From positions 108,698-172,697 of the forward strand of contig DDEQ01000039.1 of NCBI GenBank assembly GCA_002336105.1: 64,000 nt of DNA, read 5' to 3'. The notes under the pieces are model-generated. The model made no database searches. It was not told where the DNA came from and saw only the letters and a list, made by a program, of their open reading frames with translations. Shown here in pieces: positions 25,098-33,096 of the stretch. The translations under genes and the position numbers were made by a program. The DNA is from Chthonomonas sp. UBA1950. GTDB taxonomy: Bacteria; Armatimonadota; Fimbriimonadia; Fimbriimonadales; Fimbriimonadaceae. Positions within the stretch are counted from its first letter, which is position 1; each line of letters opens with the position of its first letter.

Positions 25098-26554
25098 CTG
25101 AGCTATGGGATCGCATGCTATTTGCTACCGTTCAAGGGGTTATCGGGTTGGTGATCGCGGCACTTGTCTGCGCTGTCTTTTCACGCATGCCCAGCTCGAC
25201 AAAGAGTTGGGTGTGGCGATTGGCGATCTTGAGGTTCTTGGTAGCGCTTACTTTCGAGTGGCAAGCTCCGATTTTGCCGACTGCCCCGCAGAACACATTA
25301 CAAATAGAGACTCTAGCACTTACGCCGATGCCTGTAATCGTCGAGCCGCATTCAACACCAACTTGGTTTCTGGTTTGGGTTGTTCCGATGTTTGGGCTCT
25401 TTGTTCTTGGAGTGTCGAGATTCATCAAGTTGTTGCTTTTAGCCCATTCTGATAGGTCAATCGACAAACATATAAGAGCATCAGAACAGATATCGGTCCC
25501 GTTTGTCATCGGTTTTTGGAGAGGCCTTATTTTGTTGCCAGAAGTTCTCTTCCGCCCCAATCGCCAAGAAGAGCTCAACATGGCGATTGCTCATGAAGAA
25601 GCCCATCGCGCGAGGCTAGATCCGTTTTTTGGGATTCTTGTCTTCTTTACGATGTGCTTGTTCTGGTTCGTATTGCCCATGTGGTTCGCGATTCGCGAAT
25701 ACATGGCGCAGATAGAGATGGATTGCGACCAACGCGCGCTTCGGTCAAAGCATCTCTCATCCCATCAGTACGGTGGGATGTTAGTGGCGCTTGCCACAAC
25801 TAGCCCAAACCAAGCAGGTGCCTATTCCATGGCTGGCACCCCTTGGGTGGGCAAAAGTCAGTTAAAGCGAAGGCTAATAGCTATGAAGACTATCCATCCA
25901 CCACTTCGATCGCAATCCGTGATCGGCCTCTTCGTCCTTGGCGCGTTACTCATCGTGCCGACCCGCTTGGTTTCAGCTCAGACGGCTGAAAAGAAAACAG
26001 AATCTGCGGCGATCAATTCGAAAGCTAACACTCTGGCTGCTGGGGGCAGTGGTTCTGAAAACAAGACGAAAGCCCGCCGAGTTAGGTTGGCAGCGATCGC
26101 GAAAACCCAAAATGATAAGAATCGGAACCAGTCGCTCGCCGACATGAAGAATGGTCACCTAGATAAAGTGATCTCGCAAGTCATCGCTGGCAATAAATAC
26201 TACATCAAACTTGATCGAAAGGAGAGCGTAACTGCTTACTTGGCGCGAGTCAAAGCGATCGAAGGGATGAAGTCTAGATCACTTAAACTGGAGCCAATAA
26301 AGGATGCCAACGGCAAAATTGTTGAGTACAAAGCAGGCGTTTCAAGAGCGAATGATACGGCGAAAGAAGATAAGCCAAAGCTGCAGAAACCCTCGGACAA
26401 CGCAGAAGTAAAGAATCTTAATCTTTCGGAGCTATCAGTTGTGCTCATTGACACTCACACAACCGCCAAGAATTTGAATGTCCATAGTGAGAAAGGGGAG
26501 ATTGTTCTAGATGGTTATCAGTGTCAGAAAGCCCTAGATTTGATGAAGAAGTAA
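25094..26554 (+). CDS. BlaR1/MecR1-type M56 membrane metalloprotease
   Basis: This 486-residue protein has several membrane segments (about 10-30, 35-52, 92-110, 180-205) and the zinc motif HEEAH at 167-171 (MAIAHEEAHRARLDPF), followed by EMDCDQRAL carrying the third ligand. After a last hydrophobic segment near 280 the protein ends in a ~190-residue extracytoplasmic tail without penicillin-binding motifs, so the signal is probably not a beta-lactam. It is expected to cleave the adjacent repressor upon signalling. No beta-lactamase gene is adjacent. Confidence 0.88.
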   Translation: MTELWDRMLFATVQGVIGLVIAALVCAVFSRMPSSTKSWVWRLAILRFLVALTFEWQAPILPTAPQNTLQIETLALTPMPVIVEPHSTPTWFLVWVVPMFGLFVLGVSRFIKLLLLAHSDRSIDKHIRASEQISVPFVIGFWRGLILLPEVLFRPNRQEELNMAIAHEEAHRARLDPFFGILVFFTMCLFWFVLPMWFAIREYMAQIEMDCDQRALRSKHLSSHQYGGMLVALATTSPNQAGAYSMAGTPWVGKSQLKRRLIAMKTIHPPLRSQSVIGLFVLGALLIVPTRLVSAQTAEKKTESAAINSKANTLAAGGSGSENKTKARRVRLAAIAKTQNDKNRNQSLADMKNGHLDKVISQVIAGNKYYIKLDRKESVTAYLARVKAIEGMKSRSLKLEPIKDANGKIVEYKAGVSRANDTAKEDKPKLQKPSDNAEVKNLNLSELSVVLIDTHTTAKNLNVHSEKGEIVLDGYQCQKALDLMKK

Positions 26555-26588
26555 GGAGTGACCAAGGATATTCGATTCCAAAAGGAAT

Positions 26589-26618
26589 CAGTGTCCGGGA
26601 AGATAACAGTGTCCGGGA
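26589..26618 (+). repeat. Short direct repeat upstream of galK
   Basis: CAGTGTCCGGGA occurs at 26589-26600 and again at 26607-26618, 18 nt apart. It could be a pair of regulator half-sites or chance; no function is assigned. Confidence 0.4.
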
Positions 26619-26684
26619 GAAACGACAAAGGACAATACGTCTACTACACTATCTCAGACGGGAAATAACACAACACAACATATT

Positions 26685-26720
26685 GCGGCTTCCAGCATTG
26701 GACAATTGCTGGGGAGCCGC
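26685..26720 (+). promoter_or_regulatory. Stem-loop in the galK leader
   Basis: GCGGCT/AGCCGC and CCAGCA/TGCTGG pair as a two-part stem with a small internal bulge and a 9-nt loop. It ends 20 nt before the galK ATG. No T run follows, so it is more likely a leader structure than a terminator for the BlaR-like gene. Confidence 0.4.
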
Positions 26721-26740
26721 CTCTGAGGTAAACCGTTTTC

Positions 26741-27877
26741 ATGCCTTCTGAGCAAATCGCCAGCCTATTTCGACAACGATTTGGCTTCGAACCGACCGTT
26801 ATCGCCATCGCACCTGGACGCGTGAACCTAATTGGCGAACATACCGACTATAACGACGGATTCGTTTTTCCCGCAGCGATCGACCGGGTTACCGTCCTGG
26901 CGGCTGCCCCGACTGACGGCGAGACCGAGCTTTGGTCAGCACAGGTCAACGAGGGCGAGCTCTTTGATGCCGCAAACATAGAACCAAAGCAGCTTAACGG
27001 ATGGGCAAAGTATCCGGCAGGAATGGCTTGGGCATTGCGACAAGACGGCAGATCACCTGTCAACCTCAGGGCCGTTGTGAGCAGCACGATTCCTATGGGT
27101 AGTGGCGTTAGCAGCAGCGCTGCGCTCGAAATGGCATTTGGAGTGACTTGGAATCACCTCAACAGCATGGGGTATTCCAACTCTGATTTAGCCAAGCTTG
27201 GTAAGGTCTGCGAAAACCAGTTCGTCGGTGTTAACAGCGGGATCATGGACCAGATGGCAAGTGCAATGGGTCATGAAAACCGAGCGATGTTTCTCGACAC
27301 TCGTAGTCTAGAAATTGAATATGCCTCGATCTCTTCCAATCTTCGAATCGTCTTGTGCGACACAAAGAAAGAGCGAGCTTTGACGACTTCGGCTTATAAC
27401 GAACGCAGGAGCCAATGCGAGGAAGCTGCGGCAATCATGGGGGTGAAAGCCTTGCGTGACGCCACGATCTCTATGCTTGATGAGCATAAAGACAAGCTCA
27501 GCGAAGTGACGTACCGACGAGCCAAGCATGTGATTACAGAAAATGATCGTTGCGTGGCTTTCAAAGCCGCGCTAGAGGCGAACGATTTGGAATTGATTGG
27601 CGAATTGATGAAAGCGAGTCACGTCAGTTTGCAATATGACTATGAGGTCAGTTGTGATGAACTGGACAAAATGGCTGAGGCTGCATGGGATGCACCTGGA
27701 TGCGTTGGTGCTCGAATGACGGGAGCCGGTTTTGGAGGCGCATGTGTTGCACTTGTTGACAAAGACCAGGTGGCTGATTTCGAATCTGCGACCCTGGCTG
27801 GATACAAAAAGTTAACTGGAAAAGTCGGCGAGGCGATGGTTTGCGGTGTAGTGGAAGGGGCTAGGGTTCTTTTGTGA
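26741..27877 (+). CDS. galK: Galactokinase
   Basis: GalK phosphorylates D-galactose at C1 using ATP (Leloir pathway). The 378-residue protein shows the galactokinase signature GRVNLIGEHTDYNDGFVFPAA near 28-48, the GHMP ATP-binding loop MGSGVSSSAALEMAFG, the catalytic-Asp segment NSGIMDQMASAMG, and the GHMP motif 3 GARMTGAGFGGACVALV. The start ATG 26741 has a distal GAGG site. No galT, galE or transporter is adjacent. Confidence 0.96.
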   Translation: MPSEQIASLFRQRFGFEPTVIAIAPGRVNLIGEHTDYNDGFVFPAAIDRVTVLAAAPTDGETELWSAQVNEGELFDAANIEPKQLNGWAKYPAGMAWALRQDGRSPVNLRAVVSSTIPMGSGVSSSAALEMAFGVTWNHLNSMGYSNSDLAKLGKVCENQFVGVNSGIMDQMASAMGHENRAMFLDTRSLEIEYASISSNLRIVLCDTKKERALTTSAYNERRSQCEEAAAIMGVKALRDATISMLDEHKDKLSEVTYRRAKHVITENDRCVAFKAALEANDLELIGELMKASHVSLQYDYEVSCDELDKMAEAAWDAPGCVGARMTGAGFGGACVALVDKDQVADFESATLAGYKKLTGKVGEAMVCGVVEGARVLL

Positions 27878-28033
27878 CGACAGAGCGGGGCTAAATTAGG
27901 AGCAACAAACGAAACGCGTGTTGAAAACGCTTAATCAAAACTGCCAATTAGGCTACGATTCGTTTAGGAAATTCTTAAACGTGCATCACGACAGCTGGGG
28001 TTTGGACGTTTAGACAAGAAAGTGGATAAACCC

Positions 28034-28099
28034 ATGTTAAAAACGACGACGGACATGGAAAACATTACTCAGGCGGTTAGAAAAGTGAGGGGTGGGTAA
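28034..28099 (+). CDS. Possible 21-residue leader ORF coupled to the LuxR-type gene
   Basis: ATG 28034 opens a 21-codon frame (it begins MLKTTTDMEN) whose TAA shares its last base with the ATG of the LuxR-type gene (TAATG at 28097-28101). The geometry suggests translational coupling. There is no strong ribosome site in front, and the peptide has no recognisable features, so coding is uncertain. Confidence 0.35.
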   Translation: MLKTTTDMENITQAVRKVRGG

Positions 28100-28374
28100 T
28101 GCCAATACAAGTTACGTCTAGACCAGAACACGCACATAGAGCGGTTCGGTTAACCAATAGGGAGATTCAGGTTCTGAGCCTTATCGCTCAGGGTCACAGC
28201 AGCAAGGAAGCAGCAGATGTCTTGGTCGTTTCCAAGAGGACCGTTGATTTTCACCTTGCGAACATATACGACAAGCTCGAAGTGAGCAACCGGGTTCAAG
28301 CCTTCCGCGCAGCAACGCGACTTGGTTTGATTCCATTCGAGCCGACTTTCGGCCACATGCGCGGCGAAGCCTAA
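28099..28374 (+). CDS. Small LuxR-type HTH regulator (no receiver domain)
   Basis: This 91-residue protein is essentially one GerE/LuxR helix-turn-helix: LTNREIQVLSLIAQGHSSKE followed by VSKRTVDFHLANIYDKL and a short AFRAATRLGLI helix. No receiver or ligand domain is present, so regulation would be by abundance or partner proteins. It sits alone, with a 156-nt AT-rich leader and a tiny coupled ORF upstream and a strong terminator 20 nt downstream. Targets are unknown. Confidence 0.85.
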   Translation: MPIQVTSRPEHAHRAVRLTNREIQVLSLIAQGHSSKEAADVLVVSKRTVDFHLANIYDKLEVSNRVQAFRAATRLGLIPFEPTFGHMRGEA

Positions 28375-28393
28375 GCGTACAGTGACCGTCAAG

Positions 28394-28433
28394 AGAAGAC
28401 CTGCGAGACTTTGTCTCGCGGGTTTTCTTTTTT
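28394..28433 (+). terminator. Rho-independent terminator after the LuxR-type gene
   Basis: A 16-bp stem (28394-28409 with 28413-28428, two G-T pairs) with a TTT loop is followed by a run of T residues. It insulates the ATP synthase operon that starts 17 nt further on. Confidence 0.92.
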
Positions 28434-28450
28434 CTCGGTACTCTATCTTT

Positions 28451-28867
28451 ATGTCCGAAGAGCCAGAAAGTGATCTATCAAGCCGAATTCGAAAGCTAAA
28501 AGAGGAGTTATCTGAGATCCAACTTCCCGAACTTCGAGACGATGAAGTTGATGCGAAGAAGCGTCAACTCTCCAGTTCGGGTTCGACTGAGTTGCCACCA
28601 GTTCCAGATTGGAATCCCCCGATAAACCCGTTTAAAGCAAAGGCTCTTGAAGAAAAGCGAGACAACGATGCGATGAAAGGTCTTGGTCTTGGCTTATCTG
28701 TAGCTTATGTTTTGATGGGACTACCGCTTCTGGGGATAGGTATCGGACACCTCTACGACATGACACAAAAAGCTGGGACCAACGGTAAGGCCCTCGGATG
28801 TATCGTAGGAATGTGTCTTGGCCTATGGATGGCAGTTAAAACACTCAATAAAGTTCAGACTCGATGA
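28451..28867 (+). CDS. atpZ: AtpZ-like membrane protein of the ATP synthase operon
   Basis: I start at ATG 28451 (MSEEPESDLS), just after the terminator; the longer frame would read through it. The 138-residue protein has a charged coiled N-terminus and two membrane helices (about 75-97 and 110-130, GLSVAYVLMGLPLLGIGIG), as in the AtpZ/AtpI group found at the head of F-ATPase operons, thought to help Mg2+ supply or c-ring assembly. A TACTCT box 6 nt upstream and no Shine-Dalgarno suggest a leaderless transcript. It overlaps the next start (ATGA). Confidence 0.75.
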   Translation: MSEEPESDLSSRIRKLKEELSEIQLPELRDDEVDAKKRQLSSSGSTELPPVPDWNPPINPFKAKALEEKRDNDAMKGLGLGLSVAYVLMGLPLLGIGIGHLYDMTQKAGTNGKALGCIVGMCLGLWMAVKTLNKVQTR

Positions 28868-29208
28868 AGTATCTGATGGCAGGTTTTGCTGGGGTGTTTC
28901 TAGCCCTTTGTTATGGTCTTGCAGGATCAACTGGATTGTCGGGCGGCATTGTGGGTTTGGTCTTTGCAAGCTTCAATATGGGGCTTCTTTACTTGGCTAC
29001 CCACTTCACCGGCAGAGCAATGCAAGATGAGAAAGCATCGGGCTTGATTGGATGTTTGGTGGTTTTTGCAATCGCCGCAAAGGTTCCTGTCTATGGCGTC
29101 GGCTATTTAGTAATAAAGCCGCTCGGAAACATAGCGCTCAATGCTTTTTTATGCGCAATAGGGCTGGTATACTCCCTGACCATTGGGTGGGTAGCGCTTA
29201 GGCGTTAA
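28864..29208 (+). CDS. atpI: AtpI/AtpR-like small membrane protein
   Basis: This 114-residue protein has four predicted membrane helices (for example MAGFAGVFLALCYGLAG and IGCLVVFAIAAKVPVYGVGY). Size and position before atpB fit the ATP synthase I/AtpR subunit, a c-ring assembly chaperone partner of AtpZ. Sequence conservation in this family is low, so the call rests largely on operon context. The start overlaps the atpZ stop by 4 nt. Confidence 0.65.
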   Translation: MKYLMAGFAGVFLALCYGLAGSTGLSGGIVGLVFASFNMGLLYLATHFTGRAMQDEKASGLIGCLVVFAIAAKVPVYGVGYLVIKPLGNIALNAFLCAIGLVYSLTIGWVALRR

Positions 29209-29228
29209 GATCCACGTCTTGGTCTCGT

Positions 29229-30029
29229 ATGGAATTCCTAGCAGGTAATTTGGCGCCCTTTATTGCGAGTGCGGAAAAGGGTGAGGAGCACGTTGGGTTC
29301 GTTGGAATCCTTACATACGCCATTTTTGTGTTGATTGTCATCTTTTGTCTGATGGCATACGCAAAGAAGGGGATGAATCTTCGAGTTTTTAAGAATCCTA
29401 TTCTCAATTGCTTTGAGCAACTCTATCTGTTCATCGAAAAAATGTGCGTTGGAACCATCGGTAGTCATGGACGCAAATACGTTTCGATCCTTATGACCTT
29501 CTGGATGGTCATATTTGCATCTAATGTCTGCTCGCTATTTTTCCCTGCTGCCCCGACTGCCGATGTTGGATTTAACCTTGGCATGGCTTTAATCGCTATT
29601 GGTTACGTTCAATATGAGGGAATCAAGACAAACGGCTTCTTCGGTCACCTTCGGCACTTTGGTGGACCAAATCTAGGAAACGTTCTCCTGGCAATCCTTA
29701 TCAACCCATTAATCTTCCTGATCGAGATCGTTTCCGAGGTTCTAAAAAACGTCAGCCTCTCGCTTAGGCTTTACGGAAATATTGAAGGCGGTCACCTTGC
29801 AGCATCTGCCATGAATAAATTGGGCGAGGGGATCTATGTTCCGTTCGGAGCGTTCCTCATTCCTATCAAGCTGCTTACCTGCGTGGTTCAGGCACTCATT
29901 TTTACGCTTCTGCTAAGCGTTTACATTTCGCTAGTTACCCATCATGATGAGCCTGAAGTTGACCACGAAAGCGCAGACGAGAAAGAGCGATGGGAAAGCG
30001 GGAAGATTGCAGAGGCAATGATTCACTAA
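29229..30029 (+). CDS. atpB: ATP synthase F0 subunit a
   Basis: This 266-residue integral membrane subunit forms the proton half-channels against the c-ring. The essential arginine is R180 in SLSLRLYGNIEGGH, and the other conserved helix ends in LLTCVVQALIFTLLLSVYIS. There are about six membrane segments. The acidic C-terminal tail (DEPEVDHESADEKE) is longer than usual. The ribosome site is weak. Confidence 0.95.
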   Translation: MEFLAGNLAPFIASAEKGEEHVGFVGILTYAIFVLIVIFCLMAYAKKGMNLRVFKNPILNCFEQLYLFIEKMCVGTIGSHGRKYVSILMTFWMVIFASNVCSLFFPAAPTADVGFNLGMALIAIGYVQYEGIKTNGFFGHLRHFGGPNLGNVLLAILINPLIFLIEIVSEVLKNVSLSLRLYGNIEGGHLAASAMNKLGEGIYVPFGAFLIPIKLLTCVVQALIFTLLLSVYISLVTHHDEPEVDHESADEKERWESGKIAEAMIH

Positions 30030-30076
30030 GATTTTTTAACTGAATAAGTAAACAACTAGGAGAACCTAATAAAGAA

Positions 30077-30277
30077 ATGAACGCAATTGGAATTGGAATC
30101 GCTGTTTTGGGAATTGCTATCGGCCTCGGTCTGATCGGCTTCTCGGCTATGCAAGGTATGTCGCGCCAGCCAGAGGCTATTGGTAAGATGCAGACTGCAA
30201 TGCTTATCGGCATGGCATTTATCGAAGTTGTCATGCTCCTCTTGACCTTCGTTATCCTCGGCTCCGTCACCAAGTAA
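30077..30277 (+). CDS. atpE: ATP synthase F0 subunit c
   Basis: This 66-residue hairpin has two membrane helices and the polar loop R30-Q-P32. The ion-binding carboxylate is E50 in GMAFIEVVMLLLTF. It is followed by Val, not Ser or Thr, so the sodium-type ES/ET signature is absent and a proton-type ring is likely. Upstream AGGAG is the best ribosome site of the cluster but is rather far (about 14 nt). A stable hairpin follows the gene, which may raise c-subunit yield. Confidence 0.95.
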   Translation: MNAIGIGIAVLGIAIGLGLIGFSAMQGMSRQPEAIGKMQTAMLIGMAFIEVVMLLLTFVILGSVTK

Positions 30278-30293
30278 TAACGGCAAAATCGTC

Positions 30294-30321
30294 TTGATCA
30301 GCCCTGGATAGGGCTGATCAA
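30294..30321 (+). promoter_or_regulatory. Intercistronic hairpin between atpE and atpF
   Basis: TTGATCAGCCCT (30294-30305) pairs perfectly with AGGGCTGATCAA (30310-30321) around a GGAT loop. There is no T run after it, so it is better read as a 3' stabiliser of the atpE message or a partial attenuator than as a full terminator. Confidence 0.75.
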
Positions 30322-30333
30322 CCTGTAAAAAAC

Positions 30334-30978
30334 ATGAGCGAATCGCACCACGAAACGAAGAGCGGCCCATTTGAGCTGATCTTCAATAATCTCCCAGTTC
30401 GAACCGTCTTGGGCTTGGTCCTTATGTTCGGCGGCAGCTATGTGTCGAAGAACTACCAAGAGGTATTTGAACAGATTTCGCATCAGTACGGCGTGCCGGT
30501 TGATCTTGGAAAGACGGTTGCGACCTTCGGTGTATTTCTCATCATTTTCCCGCTGGTCAACATCTTCTTTATCAAGCCGCTGGCTGACGCCATCGGTGAG
30601 AGGAACAGCACTTTAGAGCAAACATTCGGCGAAGCAGAAGACCTTAAGGTTCAGATGCAAAAAATGCGCAGTGAATACGAAGCTCGGCTGGTTGAGACTG
30701 AAGCTGATGCTCGACAGAAGATCGAAGCTCAGATCAAAGAAGCTCAGGCTTTGCGGCAAACCCTCATGAGTGAAGCCGCTCAAAGAGCTGATGAACTAGT
30801 CGCCCGTGCTACTCAAGAGATCGAAGCTGAAAGAAATCGAGTTCTGACCAGCATTCGAACTCAAGTCGTCGATCTAGCTCTTAGCGCCGCCGAGAAGGTG
30901 ATTGCTGAGAACATGAACACCGAGCGCAATCGCAAGCTCGTCGAAGATTTTATCAGCCAAGTTGAGGTGGCTCGCTAA
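30334..30978 (+). CDS. atpF: ATP synthase F0 subunit b
   Basis: This 214-residue peripheral stalk subunit has hydrophobic segments at about 15-35 and 55-78 (GVFLIIFPLVNIFFIKPLADAI), then a long amphipathic helix rich in Ala, Glu, Lys and Arg (KIEAQIKEAQALRQTLM) that dimerises and binds delta. It is longer than the usual ~160 residues because of the extra N-terminal region. The atpH start immediately follows its stop with no gap. Confidence 0.92.
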   Translation: MSESHHETKSGPFELIFNNLPVRTVLGLVLMFGGSYVSKNYQEVFEQISHQYGVPVDLGKTVATFGVFLIIFPLVNIFFIKPLADAIGERNSTLEQTFGEAEDLKVQMQKMRSEYEARLVETEADARQKIEAQIKEAQALRQTLMSEAAQRADELVARATQEIEAERNRVLTSIRTQVVDLALSAAEKVIAENMNTERNRKLVEDFISQVEVAR

Positions 30979-31533
30979 ATGCAAGACGGTCGCGTAGCCC
31001 GAAGATATGCGAAAGCTCTTTTTGGAGCAGCAAAGGGTGCCGACCTTGTGCGTGGCGTCGAAGAGGATTTGGACATCATCGTTAAGCAGATGAAGCTCGA
31101 TCCGACCTTCAAGCATTTCATTCTGGCGCCATACATGAGCCGGGAAGAGAAGGCTAAGATTCTTACAAAGATCTTCTCGGACCGAGTCACATCCCTTACG
31201 ATGCAAGCTCTACGAGTGATTCTCGATAAGGGACGTGAGGCTGAGCTAGAAGCTATTTTTCATGCCTACGTCGCGCTAAGACGCAACGACGCCGGAATTG
31301 TTTATGCAACGATCCACTCGGCTGTCCTAATTGATGAAGCACAGAAGAAGAGCCTGATAGCTGCTTTGATGAAGTCCCTCGGAAAGACTGTGGAAGCCGA
31401 GTTTAAGATCGACACAACACTGATCGGTGGTGTGAAGGTCACCTATGAGAATTTCGTTCTGGATGGATCAGCACTCGGTGCTATCGAAAAGATGCGCGAG
31501 CGCCTGCGCTACGACCTATTAAAACAAGTTTAA
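30979..31533 (+). CDS. atpH: ATP synthase F1 subunit delta
   Basis: This 184-residue stalk connector opens with ARRYAKALFGAAKG, the typical start of delta/OSCP. It contains FILAPYMSREEKAKIL and ends with the conserved IDTTLIGGVKVTYENFVLDGS block. It joins the b-subunit stalk to the top of the alpha3beta3 head. The gene directly abuts atpF. Confidence 0.94.
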   Translation: MQDGRVARRYAKALFGAAKGADLVRGVEEDLDIIVKQMKLDPTFKHFILAPYMSREEKAKILTKIFSDRVTSLTMQALRVILDKGREAELEAIFHAYVALRRNDAGIVYATIHSAVLIDEAQKKSLIAALMKSLGKTVEAEFKIDTTLIGGVKVTYENFVLDGSALGAIEKMRERLRYDLLKQV

Positions 31534-31552
31534 TCCAATATCTGAGACCCCT

Positions 31553-33082
31553 ATGGCCAGCATTAGACCCGAAGAAATTACCGACATCCTGCGACGTGAA
31601 CTTGAGCAGTACGATCGCAAGATAGAGACCGAAAATGTAGGCACTGTTCTCCAAGTTGGAGACGGTATCGCCCGCATCTACGGCTTGTCCCAGTGCAAAA
31701 TGGGAGAACTTCTAGAGTTCCCTCATGGCGTTATGGGCCTTGCCCTCAACCTTGAAGAGGACTCAATTGGTGCAGTTCTCATTGGTGATGACACCCAGAT
31801 CAAAGAAGGCGATACGGTTCGCCAATCAGGTCGAATCATCGAAATTCCGGTTGGAAAGGGAATGCTCGGACGAGTTGTCAACGCTCTAGGTGAGCCAATT
31901 GATAACAAAGGCGAAATCCATAGCGAACAGTTCCAGAGACTTGAGACTATCGCTCCAGGCGTTGTCGATCGACAGCCCGTTACCGAGCCGCTTCAGACCG
32001 GTATTAAGGCAATCGATGCGATGATTCCGATTGGCCGGGGCCAACGAGAACTCGTTATTGGTGACCGACAAACAGGAAAGTCTTCGATCTGCGTTGACAC
32101 GATCCTAAACCAGAAATACACCCACCAACCCGGCCAAAGCCCGGTTTACTGTATCTATGTTGCTTGCGGTCAAAAGATGTCCAACGTTGCTCGCGTTGTT
32201 CAGACTCTTACCGAGTACGGCGCCATGGAATACACGACAATCGTGGTTGCTACTGCTTCTGACTCGAACGCGATGCAATATCTTGCACCGTTCGCAGGTG
32301 CGGCAATCGGCGAGTATTTCCGTGATAACGGCATGCACGCGTTGGTCATTTATGATGACCTGTCGAAGCACGCTCAGGCTTACCGAGCTCTATCATTGCT
32401 TCTTCGCCGCCCACCAGGACGTGAAGCTTATCCTGGAGACGTTTTCTATCTGCACAGCCGCCTATTGGAGCGCGCCGCAAAGCTTTCAGACGAAAAGGGT
32501 GGCGGTTCATTAACGGCTCTCCCGATCATCGAGACACAGAGCGGCGACGTTTCGGCATATATTCCGACCAACGTTATTTCGATCACGGACGGTCAGATCT
32601 ATCTTGAGCCAGACCTCTTCTTTGCTGGTGTACGCCCAGCAGTTAACGTCGGTATCTCAGTTAGCCGTGTTGGTGGAAACGCACAAGTCGGCGCGATGAA
32701 GAAAGTTGCCGGTAAGTTGAAGCTAGAAATGGCTCAATACCGCGACGTCGCTGCGTTCTCGCAGTTTGCTTCGGACCTTGACGTTGCAACTCAGAGACAG
32801 CTGGTTCGAGGCCAAAGGCTTACCGAGTTGCTCAAGCAGGATCTTGCTTCGCCAATGGATGCTCTTGATCAGGTCATCGCCATCTATGCAGGTGGTATGG
32901 GTGTACTCGATAACATCAAGAACGACGAAGTCAAGGCGTTCGAAGCTGGATTGCTCAAGCACGTTCATGAGAAGTATCCAGACGTCGTCGAGAAACTGAG
33001 GGCAACGAAGAAACTCTCTGATGACATCGAAGACACTCTCAAAAAGGCTGTCAACGAGTTTGCAGCACAGTTTAAAGGATAA
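31553..33082 (+). CDS. atpA: ATP synthase F1 subunit alpha
   Basis: This 509-residue non-catalytic nucleotide-binding subunit has the P-loop GDRQTGKSS at about 170-178, the Walker B strand HALVIYDDLSKHA, the arginine-finger region NVGISVSRVGGNAQ and the MRP-like start IRPEEITDILRRELEQY. It is complete and highly conserved. It is the only large head subunit encoded here; the catalytic beta subunit is absent from the operon. Confidence 0.98.
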   Translation: MASIRPEEITDILRRELEQYDRKIETENVGTVLQVGDGIARIYGLSQCKMGELLEFPHGVMGLALNLEEDSIGAVLIGDDTQIKEGDTVRQSGRIIEIPVGKGMLGRVVNALGEPIDNKGEIHSEQFQRLETIAPGVVDRQPVTEPLQTGIKAIDAMIPIGRGQRELVIGDRQTGKSSICVDTILNQKYTHQPGQSPVYCIYVACGQKMSNVARVVQTLTEYGAMEYTTIVVATASDSNAMQYLAPFAGAAIGEYFRDNGMHALVIYDDLSKHAQAYRALSLLLRRPPGREAYPGDVFYLHSRLLERAAKLSDEKGGGSLTALPIIETQSGDVSAYIPTNVISITDGQIYLEPDLFFAGVRPAVNVGISVSRVGGNAQVGAMKKVAGKLKLEMAQYRDVAAFSQFASDLDVATQRQLVRGQRLTELLKQDLASPMDALDQVIAIYAGGMGVLDNIKNDEVKAFEAGLLKHVHEKYPDVVEKLRATKKLSDDIEDTLKKAVNEFAAQFKG

Positions 33083-33096
33083 GTTCTTAGCAGTCT

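Noticed and set aside
24723..26554. Beta-lactam resistance locus
   Set aside because: The repressor/protease pair is of BlaI/BlaR type, but no beta-lactamase or penicillin-binding domain is encoded nearby, so resistance is not supported.
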